This document shows positions 33,588 through 46,700 of a DNA stretch of 64,000 bases, one piece after another. Every line of letters starts with the position of its first letter. Position 1 is the first letter of the stretch. A program made the translations under genes and the position numbers. The DNA comes from Zygnema cylindricum. Lineage: Eukaryota > Streptophyta > Zygnematophyceae > Zygnematales > Zygnemataceae. The DNA lies in the NCBI GenBank assembly GCA_037447655.1, contig JBBHKE010003546.1, positions 1 through 64,000 of the forward strand. The letters run 5' to 3'. The notes under the pieces were generated by a model. That model did no database searches. It saw only the letters and a list, made by a program, of their open reading frames with translations, and was not told where the DNA came from.

Positions 33588-36557
33588 CGAAAGAGAGAGA
33601 GGGAGAGGCAGGAGGACTTTCCTCAAAGCTTTCTCTTTTCAACAACAGGCAAGAATGTGCTTCTCAATGGTGTACAGAGAGCAAGGAGAGTGTGGGATAC
33701 AGGACTCCTGACACAGACAGGACGTTTTGTATTCGTAGGTCTTTGTTAAAAGTTTGAGGGGGGGGGAGGGAAGAGGAAGGATTTGAGCAGAAATGTTTTT
33801 TTTTTTGTTCCACTACAAGTTTGAAGGAGATATTGTAACTTCGAAAATGAGATTTATCGAGGGACACGTTTTAGCTGGATACTATGGTCGCGGAAATAAA
33901 GGAGATTAAAGAGTGGGAAGGAGATTGAGATTGTGATCAACGTGGAGAATCCGTTGGTTTTTGTTGCTTTTATGAGATCACAAAAGAAGAAAGAAACAGA
34001 AAGGGAAATCAGCATAAGCGACTATGGGGTTGACATATATCTCCCTTCATTTGCTTCCTCGACATACAAGAAAGTGATGTCAACTTTTGGAAAGTTGGGT
34101 CCACATGAAATGCGAAAGCAATACGTGGATTAGATTAGAAGATTGACCCTCAAATATGGGCAGTTTTTTCCTTGGTGGAAAAAGGTCCCTATTGTTGTTT
34201 TTGAGGGAAGAGACAAACACGAGAAGATTCGACCGAAGTTCAAGTGTTTATGGGGTACGAGAAAGTAGGGTTAAAACACTTGGTGAACTATATTACATAT
34301 TGGGTATCGGATCTTCATTTGTGTAGTTTCGTGTATTCATGTAAGTAATCTCGTTAAATAGTTGTTAGAATTTCTCCCCATGTACTACTCACGTAGTGAG
34401 TATTATCGAGTGTTGGCCATTCCCACGTCTTGACATGTTCGTGGGTGTCTCAGTCCGTTATTATCACATTTGTCTTATCCTTTGTGGTTAATGGATTCTG
34501 CCCTTCTTCAGGTTTCTTTGAAGTTACTAAGAAGGAGATTGTGTGCAAGTAACTTTTGCAGAAATAGACTGATAGGCAAACAATTTTGAATTGAATAGGG
34601 TAAAGGAATTATTATCTGAAGAGGGTTTTGGGTACTATCAGTCAAAGGCATTTAGCAAAGCCGTAAACACTTTTTAAGTTGGATAGTTATATCAGGGTTC
34701 AAACTGCTCATACTCCAGAGTGAGTTTGTGGAACGCCTGAGTTCTTTTATTTTAAGTTTTTTTTCCAAGGAATAAATTGGCGTTCGTTTATTATGGTTTA
34801 TCTCCGAGAAATTTTTGTTGCTTGTGAACTTCTGTGCGGAGCGAATAATGATGTGGACAGTCCTCTCGATTGTGCTTTTTGGGCCGTGACTTGTGACTAT
34901 TCTGTGAAGTTATGTCAAGACTATTTATGGTTTGGTTCAATTTTGTTGTATGGTCCATAAAGGTGTGTCGCTGCTGGTATGGATATAACTCGGTTGTTCC
35001 AAACTGGCCAAATGTAAGTGAAGTTTTTGTGAATTTGATGAGGGAGGATGATGCCTGTTATGGCTGGAATGATGCTTTATGATTTTCTGTTTTAATTAGC
35101 TTTATGCTTCATGGATTTCTCTTTTCATCAATTGCTTCAAATGTTTTGTGATTTTCTGTTTTTGTCATCATCTTAGAGCTTAAACTATGGATTATTGTCT
35201 GCTTTTGTCAGCAGACCGCCCCTGGTATAAAAATGATAAACTTGACAGTGATAAGATCAGGGAACATGTCATATCTTTTTGCCGGGCAATTTAATGAGCC
35301 ATATAACCATAACCTTTATTAGTAGAGAGTGGCATACAAGTGGCATACATGTGTCTAGGGGCAAAGTGACCAGCAAAATAATGGTTAAAAAACATTATTT
35401 GAAAGAAAATGTTGTAACGAAAGACTTGGGGGAAGTTGAGTAGTCTGCTGGGATGTGCGACTTCAGGTGATACCGACATCAGCATACCGATCCAGTAACA
35501 GCCACATTGTGCGACACACTGTCACGGATGCGTGTAATTTTTCCGTTTAGTATGGTGCCAGGCTCTTCTGTAGTTCACTTAATTTCGACATAATTATAAG
35601 TTAGTATTAATAATATATTTGTTTAAGTCGAACACAATAGACCTTGTGACGGGACATAACTTTGGGATTTAGAGGAGATTAAATTTTGTTATCATCATCA
35701 ATATTACCATTTGTAATTTAATATTCATGGTCAAATTATTTTGAAATAGTATCTCCCATTCGGTAGCCGTATTGTATTTAGTAGAATTCCGTTTTTGGCA
35801 CAGATAAGGACTTAAAATGATTGGGAATAAACTTGATCAAAAATGTACTTTTGGTCTAATACCTTCCCACATTTCTACCGTAATGTCACAATTGAAAAAC
35901 TTAAAATTATGTGATCACAAAAAGTGCACCGCCTCATGGATTAGATAAACGAGATCCCGTTTGAAATAGGGGCAAACTGATCCTTAAGGTCCATAAGAGG
36001 GCTCTTTCCTAAGACACGCTGCGAGCTTGAAGGCTTACCGAGTTTATAACCTCGCGACACACATTTTTGCGTCGATATCGGAAAATAGCATCGGAAAGCT
36101 AAGAAGTATCATATCGCGACGTTGGGTATTAGCCAATATGTCTCGAGGTTGCCGAAAAATCGTCTTCAGATGCGATGCGCCACGCTTCTCTAACGAGTCT
36201 TCTGTGACGCCGACAAGCTGTAACTTAATTTGAAGCTTCGGGGTGTTCACCCAGTAATTTTCAGGCATTTCAAATTCCGTGCTACCCGCATGTCCCACGG
36301 AACGGGAAGCTCTGCACATGGAATACGTCAGCAACCTGGACCATTGGCATGATCATCGAAGCTTTCAAAAATCGATGCTGTTCAATACATTTTAATTTGC
36401 AGAATGAGCCTGCGTAGTACTGATTCTAAACATTTAATAATTAGATGTATTGAACCTGCGTCTCCACTGACAAGAAGGCTCTGGTCTTCACCTGCTACAG
36501 CGATTCTGGTAGTGTAGTGTAGTCCTGCTTTGGTGGAGTTTTTTCCGCTGATTCCTC
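33588..36557. other. Intergenic, about 3 kb, no supported gene
   Basis: It begins with the 3' flank of the MED26-like gene (poly-G run near 33755, poly-T near 33797). The rest is AT-rich with only short frames. The interval 36027-36334 has open frames on both strands, but neither resembles a known protein, and it lies 220 bp before the FQR1 start, so it may be promoter or 5' UTR. Confidence 0.5.
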
Positions 36558-39240
36558 ATGGCGACCAAGGTGTATATCGTGTAAGTAGAGCTGTGCAGCC
36601 TCTGTAATGTCCGAATTATTGTAATGTACGGACAGAAAGACATCATTTTTTTTGTTTTCTGAGTTACTGGAATACTTCATCTGTTGGTTTGAAATATTTT
36701 TGCAGGCAATTTAGGATCAATCGGAGGTTACTGCTGCGCTACGTTTGTGCCTTTATGACCGTTAAAGGAAGCTTATCGTGGTCTGAAAATCTAGCAGCTT
36801 TGAAGAGCTTTTCGAACTTCATGAAGTTTTAATATGTTAGTGCTTCTTTTGTTGATCCTGGATGTTTTTTTCTGGTTAATGCCTGCTTTTTCCCAGGTAC
36901 TACTCTATGTACGGACATGTTGCAACCTTGGCGAATGAGATAAAGAAGGGTGCTGAATCGGTCGAGGGTGTAGAAGCTTTTATGTTTCAGGTGAGGCTTG
37001 CGTCAGTTGAATATTGAAGTTAATGGTAATAGAGGATGGTTCTGGCGGTTATTTTGATTTCCACTTGTAGGCACTCTTGTTTGAGCTGGCCCTTTTTTTT
37101 TGAACTCACCTGTGCCAGGTTTAAATTACATTTAACATGGTTTCCCTTTTTATTTCATTGTATTTTCTGAAACTCAACGTTCGGTTTGAAGTCTGGGAGT
37201 CAAAGATTATTACTATGCGTTCAACGAAGTATGGCCTTCGTTGATGTGTGGCATTTCATATGTTGTCTTTTGCTTCGCTTTTGTTTTTTTTGACGAGTTG
37301 GTTCCTTTCCCTGTCATTCACAGGTTCCTGAGACTCTTCCCCCTGAGGTTCTTGTGAAGATGCATGCGCCTCCCAAAGCGGATGTGCCCATCATTGAGGC
37401 CAGCCAGCTGGCTGAAGCAGACTGCATTCTTTTTGGATTTCCCACACGATATGGTATGATGTCGGCTCAAATGAAAGCCTTTTTTGACGCAACAGGTGGC
37501 CTATGGAGAACTCAAGCCCTAGCTGGCAAACCTGCTGGATTCTTCTTCAGCACAGGATCACAAGGTGGAGGGCAGGAGACTACAGCGTGAGTTGCAGGGC
37601 GCTCATTTGTTATCTTTTCTTGAACTGTTCCTATGAATTGTATCATTTTTGTGTCTACCGGATGAACCCGGTTTTTATAGGTCTTTTAATCATTCTGAAT
37701 GTTTTTTGTTATCATTTTTCTGTTGCAAGCCAGGGTCTGTTCTAACACTACATGTCCTCTTGCCCTGCTAACTGTTAATAAGTTAAAAATACTAGTGTTG
37801 TGTATCGGTAAGGATTTGCCGATAACCGATATGGGCCTTTTTTCGGGTAGCCGATAATCCATGTATTGGTATGATATATCGTTATCAGTGTTATCGCCGA
37901 TAAATACCTGATATTTATCGGTTATTATCGGCGATAACCCCGATATTGATAACTATCGGCGATATCTGTACGGACCGTACAGATAAATGTACGGCCAGTA
38001 CACTCAACTGTACGTGTTATTCCCCGGACGCGCCGCGGACCCCCTTCCCTCCGATTTCGGTAAAAAATCGCGATATTTCCTTCATTATTTCCAATTTAAG
38101 GGGGTTTTACTTGGGTACCCCTTCCAGAATGTCCTTTTGACTGTTATTTTTTATAAATGGCAGTTAATGGCGGCAGTCTGACAGATTTGTTTGTCTGCTT
38201 CGTCTGGTTTTCGAAAAAGTTTGATTTTACGAATTTACAATGTAATTTATTTTTTTCGTTTCGGTACTATAATTTTATAACTATAAAGTATTATTTTAAA
38301 TTTGTCAACGTTTATGTGCCATGCTATCCGTAATAAACTTCAGTTAAACAGCGTACGGAACAAATTCTTACACGTGGCATACCACGCTATATAAAGTCAA
38401 TAATATAATTTGTAAAGTACTATTGTATGCATACTATATTTTTTTAAGTTATCGCCGATATGGAATTTGTTGGTCTCGGACCGATATATCGGGACCTCTG
38501 TTCGTTTGATAACCTATAACTATCGGTATCGGTGTTATCGCGATAAATTTTGTACCTAAACACAACACTAAAAAATTCTTTATCTATTTCATTCCATGAG
38601 ATCGAAGTTTTTAAGTAACTGTAAAGTTTCTCTTCTCAACTCCAGTTTTTTGCACAATAGGCGAATGGTTTCTGTTTAACTGTTCATCCACTGATAAAAA
38701 GTTGCACCAGCCATTATATACCCTCTCCTCAACCGAAATTATAGAAGCTTGTAGTGTCAATGTTCCTTATTGCATCCTATAAGTCATTTTTTTATTCTTT
38801 ATCTCCTTCTTAATGTGTGTGTATCTGAAGTAAAACAATACTTACAGTAACATACTCAAAGGTTATGCCATCTACTCGTCTTAAGTACTTAAAAGTAAGC
38901 ATTGCACATGTGATAGCTTGATGAATTTTTTGAGTTAAATTGTGTCATTACAAGGGCATGATGTTTTGCTCCACTATGTACTCACACGATTGGTTGGTAT
39001 TGCAGTTTCACGGCTATTACTCAACTCACTCACCATGGAATGATATTTGTACCCATTGGCTACACATATGGGGCTAATATGTTTGTCCTGGATGAGGTCA
39101 AGGGTGGTTCTCCATACGGTGCCGGAACTCTAGCGGGTGATGGGACTCGACAGCCAACAAAAATAGAGCTGGAACAGGCTTTTTATCAGGGCCAATATAC
39201 GTCAAAAATTGCAGTGAGACTGAAGAAGGGGTCTGAGTGA
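36558..39240 (+). CDS. FQR1: NAD(P)H:quinone oxidoreductase, FQR1/WrbA flavodoxin-like family
   Basis: FMN enzyme that reduces quinones by two electrons, avoiding semiquinone radicals. In plants it is cytosolic or plasma-membrane associated and auxin-inducible. Exons: 36558-36580, 36897-36990, 37324-37586 and 39006-39240, all GT-AG, summing to 615 nt = 204 aa, the length of Arabidopsis FQR1. The protein starts [15 protein letters not shown], with the flavodoxin FMN-phosphate loop at residues about 9-15. It continues with [63 protein letters not shown] and GGSPYGAGT. No residue of the family signature appears missing. Intron 3 (1419 bp) carries a hAT-like insertion. The start is fixed by the very short first exon with good phase. 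Confidence 0.96.
37793..38570. mobile_element. Non-autonomous hAT-like element in intron 3 of FQR1 (778 bp)
   Basis: The ends are TAGTGTTGTGT and ACACAACACTA, perfect 11-bp inverted repeats. The flanking 8-mers AAAAATAC (37785-37792) and AAAAATTC (38571-38578) agree at 7 of 8 positions, fitting a hAT target duplication. Both subterminal regions are dense in CGATAA/TTATCG repeats, as transposase-binding arrays often are. The middle has five GTAC motifs near 37970-38015 and CACGCTATATAAAG near 38381. There is no transposase frame. Confidence 0.82.
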
Positions 39241-39692
39241 TCGATGAAAAGTCAAAGGGAGGGGGAGTGTTTGCCATATCATCTGCAAGCCATATAATAG
39301 TGTGCCAGTATTCGTAAAAGTGCCTCCATTTGTTGTCAAAGTAGCAGCTCCCTTGCATGTACACACAAGAACAGAATTCGGATTTTTGGTAATTTATTTC
39401 TGAGGCAGGACAAGTAAATCACAGACTAGGTAAGTCTTAAAGCTGTTTCTCTAGGACCTGACGCAAGTGGGATAATGTCAAACTAATAAAAAGCCTCAGT
39501 CGGGAATCCTCTCGTGTGTCCTTGGGTTTCCCTTTTTTTTTTTTCTTTCCTTTAGGACGGTAGGCAGTTTTCGTAGTGTTATTTGTATACAGGCTGCTGG
39601 CAGAGCTTTTCTGTCTTGTTTTATCCAGTTATTTTTTTCAAATGAATGTGTTGTGGATACGGGACTAATGTCAATGGTTATCATTGAAGCTA
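39241..39692. other. 3' flank of FQR1
   Basis: Non-coding, with a T-rich run near 39532-39547. No other feature is visible up to the MITE at 39693. Confidence 0.5.
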
Positions 39693-39900
39693 CACCGTGA
39701 ATCGCTTATAGTGTTAATGTTTTTTTAGCCACTTAAAATGTCTTTTCTCCATACACACGTCCTATTTATGATTGGGGACCACCAATCGGAAGGTGAGAAC
39801 CTTGTCTCTCAATCGGAACCATTTTCAATCCGACAAGTGTGCACAGAGAAAATATGTTTGAAGCGACTAAAAACATTAACACTAAAAGCAATTCACGGTG
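39693..39900. mobile_element. TA-flanked MITE (208 bp)
   Basis: CACCGTGAATCGCTTATAGT at the left pairs with a right end reading CACCGTGAATTGCTTTTAGT in reverse complement. The inverted repeat extends about 40 bp with mismatches. It is bounded by TA on both sides (39691-39692 and 39901-39902), consistent with a Tc1/mariner-Stowaway type insertion. No frame is present. Confidence 0.82.
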
Positions 39901-39902
39901 TA

Positions 39903-41138
39903 CTGTGACCGTGACTGTGTGAACCTTTTCAAATATCCATGCTCTATGTTTGACTCTTGTTCAATTCATTTTGAATGTCACCACTGCTTTATCCTCGTAA
40001 TCATTTGCATGAAGCTCACACTGGGCACAATCCCATTTGCTTTCCATTTAGGGAGTACTATTTTGGATTCTGTTGAGTTCGAAAGAATGTATCCAGTTAT
40101 TAGCCTGCTGTAGTCCCCCTTCTCTCCTTCTCTCTTCCTCTCTTAACCTTTTTGCTTTCATTGATATTGGAAGCTGTGGCAGAAATATCTTTAGTTTTCC
40201 ATTAGTTACAGCATCTCTTTTACTTACGGATTGCAACCAGCGGAAGAATTGAAGAATAAAATCAATACCTAAGAACAGCGTTTGAATGTTTTCGACTTCC
40301 TGATATTCTATTTCTATAGACTCCATCAAATGTTTGGGAGATGCGGCAGTGGCTATGTCATTATTTTGCAATGTGGTACAGCCTTTGTGATTGTAACCTT
40401 CCATTGAAGCGGCTGTTTCAACTGCACGGCTGTGGAACATGACTTTGATCCACTACTGCAGTACTAAGGGCATTTTGTTTTCTTTTGTCTCTTATCGATT
40501 TAGTAAGAATGGAAAAATGAAGGATTTCCAAACGTTGCATGACCCTTTACTACTGTGAAGGGGGCTTTCCAATGTTTGCGACACACTCTTGGATCTGAGC
40601 TGTGTTGATTTCTTTCGCAGCTGCTTTTCCATTCAATCTTCTTTCACCCGCGTTCAGTTTTTGCAGTTTCGTTTTTGCCGTTGATTTTTGTTGTTCGCAT
40701 GCTTAGGGATGGTTTCCTATCGTGTTTTCTTGATAAAGTCGTCATATATCCGAGTTCGGTTCTGTAATTTTTGCGTTTTAAACTTTTAACTCTTTTCGTA
40801 AAGTGTTGTATTTCGTACTCAATTTTGGAAAGACATCGTGATACGATAGCAAAAGTGTATCTTTCTGAATCCTTCTAAAATGTACAGCCGATTCAATATC
40901 GTGCGCGATATCTGTTGCAACCGCGATATTAAAAATATCGTATCGTATGTGAGACGGCCTAACCTGGAGAATACGGAGTTAAGGACACCACAACATTTTA
41001 TCGATGATTTTCATGTCGACACGTGGCAATTTTCCTGAAAACACTACATGGACGCTACCCTAACACGGTGTCCATAGCGATACACGATGTATAGTGTGGG
41101 TTCACAACCTACAGATCTAACCACACGTGCGTATGTTA
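39903..41138. other. Intergenic, no supported gene
   Basis: A 130-codon minus-strand frame at 40048-40440 shows no family resemblance. Near 40835-40950 there are inverted ATACGATA/TATCGTAT and GCGATA motifs that could be the remnant of a hAT-like element such as that in FQR1, but I cannot define ends. Confidence 0.4.
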
Positions 41139-41337
41139 CACCGCGAATCGTTATTAGCGTTGAGAAATTATTAGTGTAAAGAAAAAATTAGCGTCATTCA
41201 TTCTAATTTAGTGCCGGGAGACGTGGCAGATTATAGTCCACGACCTTAAATAGTGTAGTTTATTATATTTAAGGTATTAATGTCAAAATTTTGGGGTGCC
41301 GATATAGAGTTCATAACGCTAATAACGATTCGCGGTG
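41139..41337. mobile_element. TA-flanked MITE just upstream of the CxxC-protein gene (199 bp)
   Basis: Perfect 23-bp inverted repeats starting CACCGCGAATCGTTATTAGC at both ends, with TA on each side (41137-41138 and 41338-41339). Same family as the MITE at 39693-39900. Its right end lies only 65 bp before the ATG at 41403, so it forms part of the promoter or 5' UTR of that gene. Confidence 0.88.
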
Positions 41338-41402
41338 TACCACTTAAATGCCTTCGCTGACTTATTTTACCCTGTGGAAACCTAAACACGTGTGAAGAAG
41401 CA

Positions 41403-43715
41403 ATGACGTTCACCGGAGCTTCATACCTAACCACGGCGGTTGGTTGCGGACCTCCTCTCGCTTGTGCGACACCAGTTTTTGACGCACGTACGGCGCAGCC
41501 TCTCGCATCTTCTCTGCATGGCACGCGTGTGGCTTGTTTTCCGTACAGTTTCCATGGGCGTCCGCAAATTAGGGTTTGCAGACGGTACTGTCCTCCGAAT
41601 TGGCCGAAGGCGTCCGCAGAGATAGTCGAAGCGGCGGCTCCCGCGATTCAGTTCGCCGGGAAGTCTGAAGTGACGTGGCAAGTGGTCGCTGGAAGCATTG
41701 GTGAGCTGGCAGATGGGAGGATCCAGGAGTTTGTCTTGTTCGCATGGGATGGGATGGTCGTTTGTCAGTTAAGTTTGTTTAGGTCGGTTGACACGTGGTT
41801 TGTGTGCTTGGCTGGTTTTGTTACTCAATGTAACCTGCTCTTTTTGTTTCTAGCTGCATGTAGTTTTCTGGTTTGGAATGGGTACATTCAATACTATATG
41901 TTGTTTAAAGTTCAATAATTTGTGGATTTCTAAGGATGATTAGGATTTAGGAGAGATCTTTGTAAGGTTGAGTGCGCTCACTCTCTCCCTCTCCCTCTCC
42001 CTCCTCTCCGTGCTAACATCCTGTCTCTACATGCCAGCTGGCGTGACGCCATTTGTGGTGGCAGGAGTGGAGTTCAGCAAACGAATTGTGAGTGCCCTCC
42101 GCAGTTAGGGAGGGGAGAGAGAGGAATTTTTGTCTGGTCAGTTGCTATGATCTGTTCCATTGGTTTTCAGTCCGGTTGGGATATGCGGGGAGGGGGAGAG
42201 GGAGGGCAGAGGGACAGGAGAGGTAGGATGAAGGTGTAGTTACACAGACTCTTTTTACTGCTTTCCGTTTTCGATTTTTTTCACGTGTTTTATAAATAAA
42301 TATGAAAGGAAGGGAGAGAGAGATGGGGAGGAAAGGAAGAATTTTTCTGTTCATACCTTCCATCTTTTAATTTTTATGCTGCTTTGCAAACGAGGGAGGA
42401 AAGAAGGGAGAGAATGGGATTTTTTTCGTCTCTGATGAAGCTCAGTCACTCGTGTGACGCTCACACGTGTGAAGGAGGGCTCTGGTGGTGCCACGTGTCA
42501 GATGGCTCAGAGGGCTTGCCCCATCTGTGAGGGGTCGGGGCTCGAGCTGGTGGGGAGGTACTACCGGAAATGCCGTGGATGTGGTGAGCATAAAGGTTTT
42601 GGGGCATTAATGGTGCTAGAAACCACATGAAATTTAACGAACAAATGATGAATTATAATCCAAATGTGCGGAAAAACCATAAAAAAAACATCAAACAAAA
42701 AAACAAACTCTAAAAATCATTATACAAGACAAAACTCAAAGCACAAACACAAAACACAAAAAACACTAATTGGGAACACTATATGTGATAACCAAGTACT
42801 ATACTCGTTTCTTCCGGCCTTTTCGGGTATTATACGTGTATAGTACGGGGATACCACAAATAGCGTATCCAATTGTTTTTTGCACGTTTGAACGATGAAT
42901 TAGATCAAGATTTTCACTTTGTTTTTAATTGTGTTTTTGAAATGTACGGATGGTTTACATAACCGAACTTCAATTGAACATGTTGGGGGTTTGGGGCATT
43001 TATGAGTTTATATAAGAGGTAATTACAGTGTTTTATTTTGGATTGAAATGGAGTTTTCTATTGGGAGGTTTTTGGTTGTTAGGAGTTCGTTACGACGTTG
43101 AAATGGGTTTTTGATTGTGGGTTTATTGCGATGGTTTTGGGGTATAATTAGTGTAAAGTTGATCTACAAATAAAAAGCCACATACTTAGTTTGGAGTTCA
43201 TTACCATATTCACCAAAGTTTTTTTCTTTACTTTTTTCGAGGTTACAAGAGGGTTACAAAAAGAAAAAGGCTACAAAAAATGTTAGGAATGTGTGAGCGG
43301 TTTACTCCATTGTACTTTAATTGATCCACTTTTGTTTATTTTTATTTGAGAGTTTTTTTTTAAACGATTAGTTTTGTTTTCAATTTCAATCTCATCTATT
43401 CAATTTCAATTTCAGATTCTATTTCTTGTTTAACTGAAGTTTAATCAAGAATCATTTTCAATTCCGTGTTTCGGTATTGATTCCAATTTCAAATGTAAAC
43501 ACATGGCGATATTAAATTCTTGTTTCCGTTTTCTTTCATTTCCGATGGTTATTGCAAGTTCATTTTTTTTTTTTAATGTCCCGCTCAGAAAAATGTTGAC
43601 CATGGTAAAGATCAATTGCCTTTGAACAATAATTTTCTTTTTGTTTTTTTTGGTTTTTTTTTTTTCAGGTGGATTTTTGCCGTGGCAATCTTGGAAGCGT
43701 TTCTTTACAGGATGA
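41403..43715 (+). CDS. Small membrane-anchored CxxC zinc-type protein, probably plastid-targeted
   Basis: Exons 41403-41700, 42038-42087, 42502-42583 and 43669-43715 join in phase (298+50+82+47 = 477 nt) to give 158 aa. All introns are GT-AG, with strong donors. Residues 1 to about 60 are rich in Ala, Ser, Thr and Arg with few acidic residues, like a transit peptide. Residues about 92-112 (WQVVAGSIAGVTPFVVAGVE) form a membrane segment. CPIC (122-125) and CRGC (140-143) form a single DnaJ-type Cys pair set followed by GGFLPWQSWKRFFTG at the very end. I recognise this layout as that of conserved plant proteins with a DnaJ-like Cys-rich end, but I cannot assign a function. The upstream MITE suggests its 5' region is recent. 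Confidence 0.82.
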
Positions 43716-46700
43716 ATTGCTCTTGATCCTTTTTCATTTCATTTCTCTTTTTTTTTCCGTTGTTTCCTTCTTTAAAATTTGTTTTTAAAATTTAGAAAAA
43801 GAAGGAAATATTTGTCCTTGATTAATGTAGATAATGATAAAACGACAGGACCCCATTTTCCTCTTTTTTGTTTATTTGTATAAATCATTTTTTGTAAGTT
43901 TGGGCTTTTTTTTGGCAAATGACTATTCGAGCCTCACATTATTTATCCAATTCAAGAAAACGATTTCAAATTTTTCTTGTCTTATTTTTCAGAGGATTTT
44001 GGTTGGTTTCCAGAAAGTCTATGATGTTTTTTTTTTTGTCATTCGAACCAAAAGTTATATCATTATTACAAGAAGAGCCGTGCCATTCATTTATTACCAT
44101 TTGTTTATTTATTAAGAGAGTCTATGAAAGTTTTTTGGTGATATGGTCAGGCACATAAAAAAGAAGCAAATGTAAAGTTGTTTTGTTTTTATATGTATAA
44201 TTTTTCCATTTTAATTCTCTTTTGGTTGTTCAAGTTTCCTTTTGTTTTTTTTGTTTTTTTGTATAATTCACGAAATAGAGATGTAATTCTTTTGTTTCCC
44301 ATTCTCTTCTTATTTTCCAATACCAAAGTGGAACTATGGGTGAAGAAATTAAATTCAAAAATAAGCTAGGCCATAGAACAAAAATAAAAAGAAAAAGAAG
44401 GTGAACATGGAAGTTAAAAGGTCGATTTTGCGTCAATAAGTATCACCGAAATCCAAAAGATAATGCAGATGTACTAAATAATTAAACATACCTGATTTTC
44501 AAAATGTTCAATATGTCATACAGTACCACTACAATAGTTTCTCTTGCATTAGTGTACCTAATGATATGGTACTTATAATAGCGTAGAAGAAAAAAAGGTA
44601 TTATTAAATCTATTTTAGCTTCAAGACTCAGTGTTAATCAGTCGGCATATTGTTAATAAGACTTTTAACCATTCACGGTGTACTATTCTTTTATTTTTTT
44701 AGCCGCATCGTAATTCCCTCTAATATTTTATTTTGTTTAACAAAAAGAAGCAATACTAAAAATACTAAATTCTACCGCGAGGGTTCGTGTCCAATAGATA
44801 GCGTAGGTGGCAGCAACGGGTCCACGACATCATATTGCGAAATCTTGTGTCCCATGTCGTCAAGTTCGAGCTACGTAACATAGGTACGGTAAAATTAGTT
44901 CCATTGGCAATGTCTCATGAGGTAACTAAAAAGTGTAATGTACGAAATGTTTCAGCCCGTACGAGAACTGCTCGTTGTTTTGTACTGGAAAACAATTAAA
45001 AGTGTCACTTAACCGCGCAGAAACGGCAAAGTGAGGGGCATCGACATAGGAAAGTGCAGTCAAATTTTATGCATCCAGTAAAGACTAAGGGAGTGCGCGA
45101 ACTCGTCCTCACATGTCCAAACGTCGACTATGTGAACAAAAAATATATTACAAAAGAAAATTTTTACTGTAAATAAAGCCTGCTGGTAACCTCCATCAAG
45201 CGAAAAGTGAGGTTTACTGGAAAAATGTACATTTTCGTACAAGGCCGTTCTGTTTTTTTTTTTTTTTTAACATGTTTACTGGAGATTTGATGAGATTCTC
45301 CAAACTTTTGGGCAACAACATCGACCGTCCGATTCGGTGTTTTCGAAGCAAACGCTCAAGCTATCCAGTGTCTGGCTAGTGTCCTCCATTGTTTTCAAGG
45401 AGGAGACTAGCCACACACTGGGCGTGTAAAATTTGTACATTTGGAAGAAAAGGATATGATCCACGGCGGACGAGCCATGACAGCCTAACAATTGGCAAAG
45501 GCCATGTGCCTTCGTACAAGGTGGATTCAAATCCACCGAAACCGACGAAAAAAAAATTGCAGGAGGATATCCTCTAACGCTATTTTTTACATCAATTGAC
45601 CTGCGGAAAGGACTTTGCATTTAAAACATAATGGCGCAACTCGGAGAGTGATAAAGTACGCACGGTACAAGTGGTACGATAGTGGCCATATGAAGCAAAC
45701 TGAAACCCTCGAAAGAGATTGGTAATCAGCTTGTCTATGAGCGAGTATTCATCTCGGGCTACCAAATATAACATAGTGGTTTCACAACGGAATGTTTACA
45801 TAAAACAACGTTATTACTTTCTCAAAAAGTGTTAGTATTTTCTTGGCTTGAAGTCATTGAGTTCGAATTCTGTCATCGACATTAATTTCTTTCCCTACAC
45901 TAAAAATTTCGTTACAATAACAACAGTCCACGGTGTACTCTTGTGAAAAACAAAAAATCGCATGATCAACGTAATCTTAAAAATTATCTTATTGTCGACA
46001 AGTACATATTATTGCGCGGCACAACAACCAAAAAATTTGTGACGAGTAACGCTTCTAGTGGCAACTTAAATCCTCCCCAAAAAGTAGACGCTCAAAAACG
46101 TTTATAGTGAATGTTGAGATTCTCTTTTGTATATAAATATCTTGCTCCTTTAATATAGCCTGATTTGCTATAATTTGTTGTACTATCAAGCACGACTATG
46201 TTAGGTGATTTATCGTTACAACATTCCCCACATATTGATTGTCAAGCTACAATTTGTAGAATACAATTGAAAGAAAGTTCAGTTTTTTACCGCACAATGA
46301 AATATAGATCATTATGACTTGTTGCCAACAAGGTTAAGGTTAGAGTGTGAATCATCATAGCTCAAGAAATTTTTGACAAAAGGAAGTCTTCAGAACTCGT
46401 ACTCGACACAAATTCAAACAATAATTTTCACCATTGACTGGTATTCTTTGAAATTTAATGGTTGTCTTTCACGACATTTTAAATCTTACCAATCAATGGC
46501 ATTCCAAATTCAGAATTGCAATAGATTTTCACCTCAATTGTAAGTTGACTATACAATATTTCAATAATCGATGCCATTCAGAATAGGAATTGAAAACATT
46601 GGTTGAAAGTTGATTAAATCACTGGGAAAGAATTCGTGCTCGTACTTTTGCTTTTCCCCGTTTAAACTATATCGTCAAGCTTCCCAAAACATGAACTCTC

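Noticed and set aside
36027-36334. Small genes on either strand upstream of FQR1
   Set aside because: Both strands are open over the same GC-richer stretch, and neither translation resembles a protein.
40048-40440. A 130-codon minus-strand gene
   Set aside because: No family resemblance, no splice-consistent neighbours, and composition like the surrounding intergenic DNA.
43834-44436. Phe-rich ORFs on both strands
   Set aside because: T-rich and A-rich shadow frames without homology.
45276-45620. A 114-codon minus-strand gene
   Set aside because: Unrecognised sequence that spans a hairpin. No supporting exon context.
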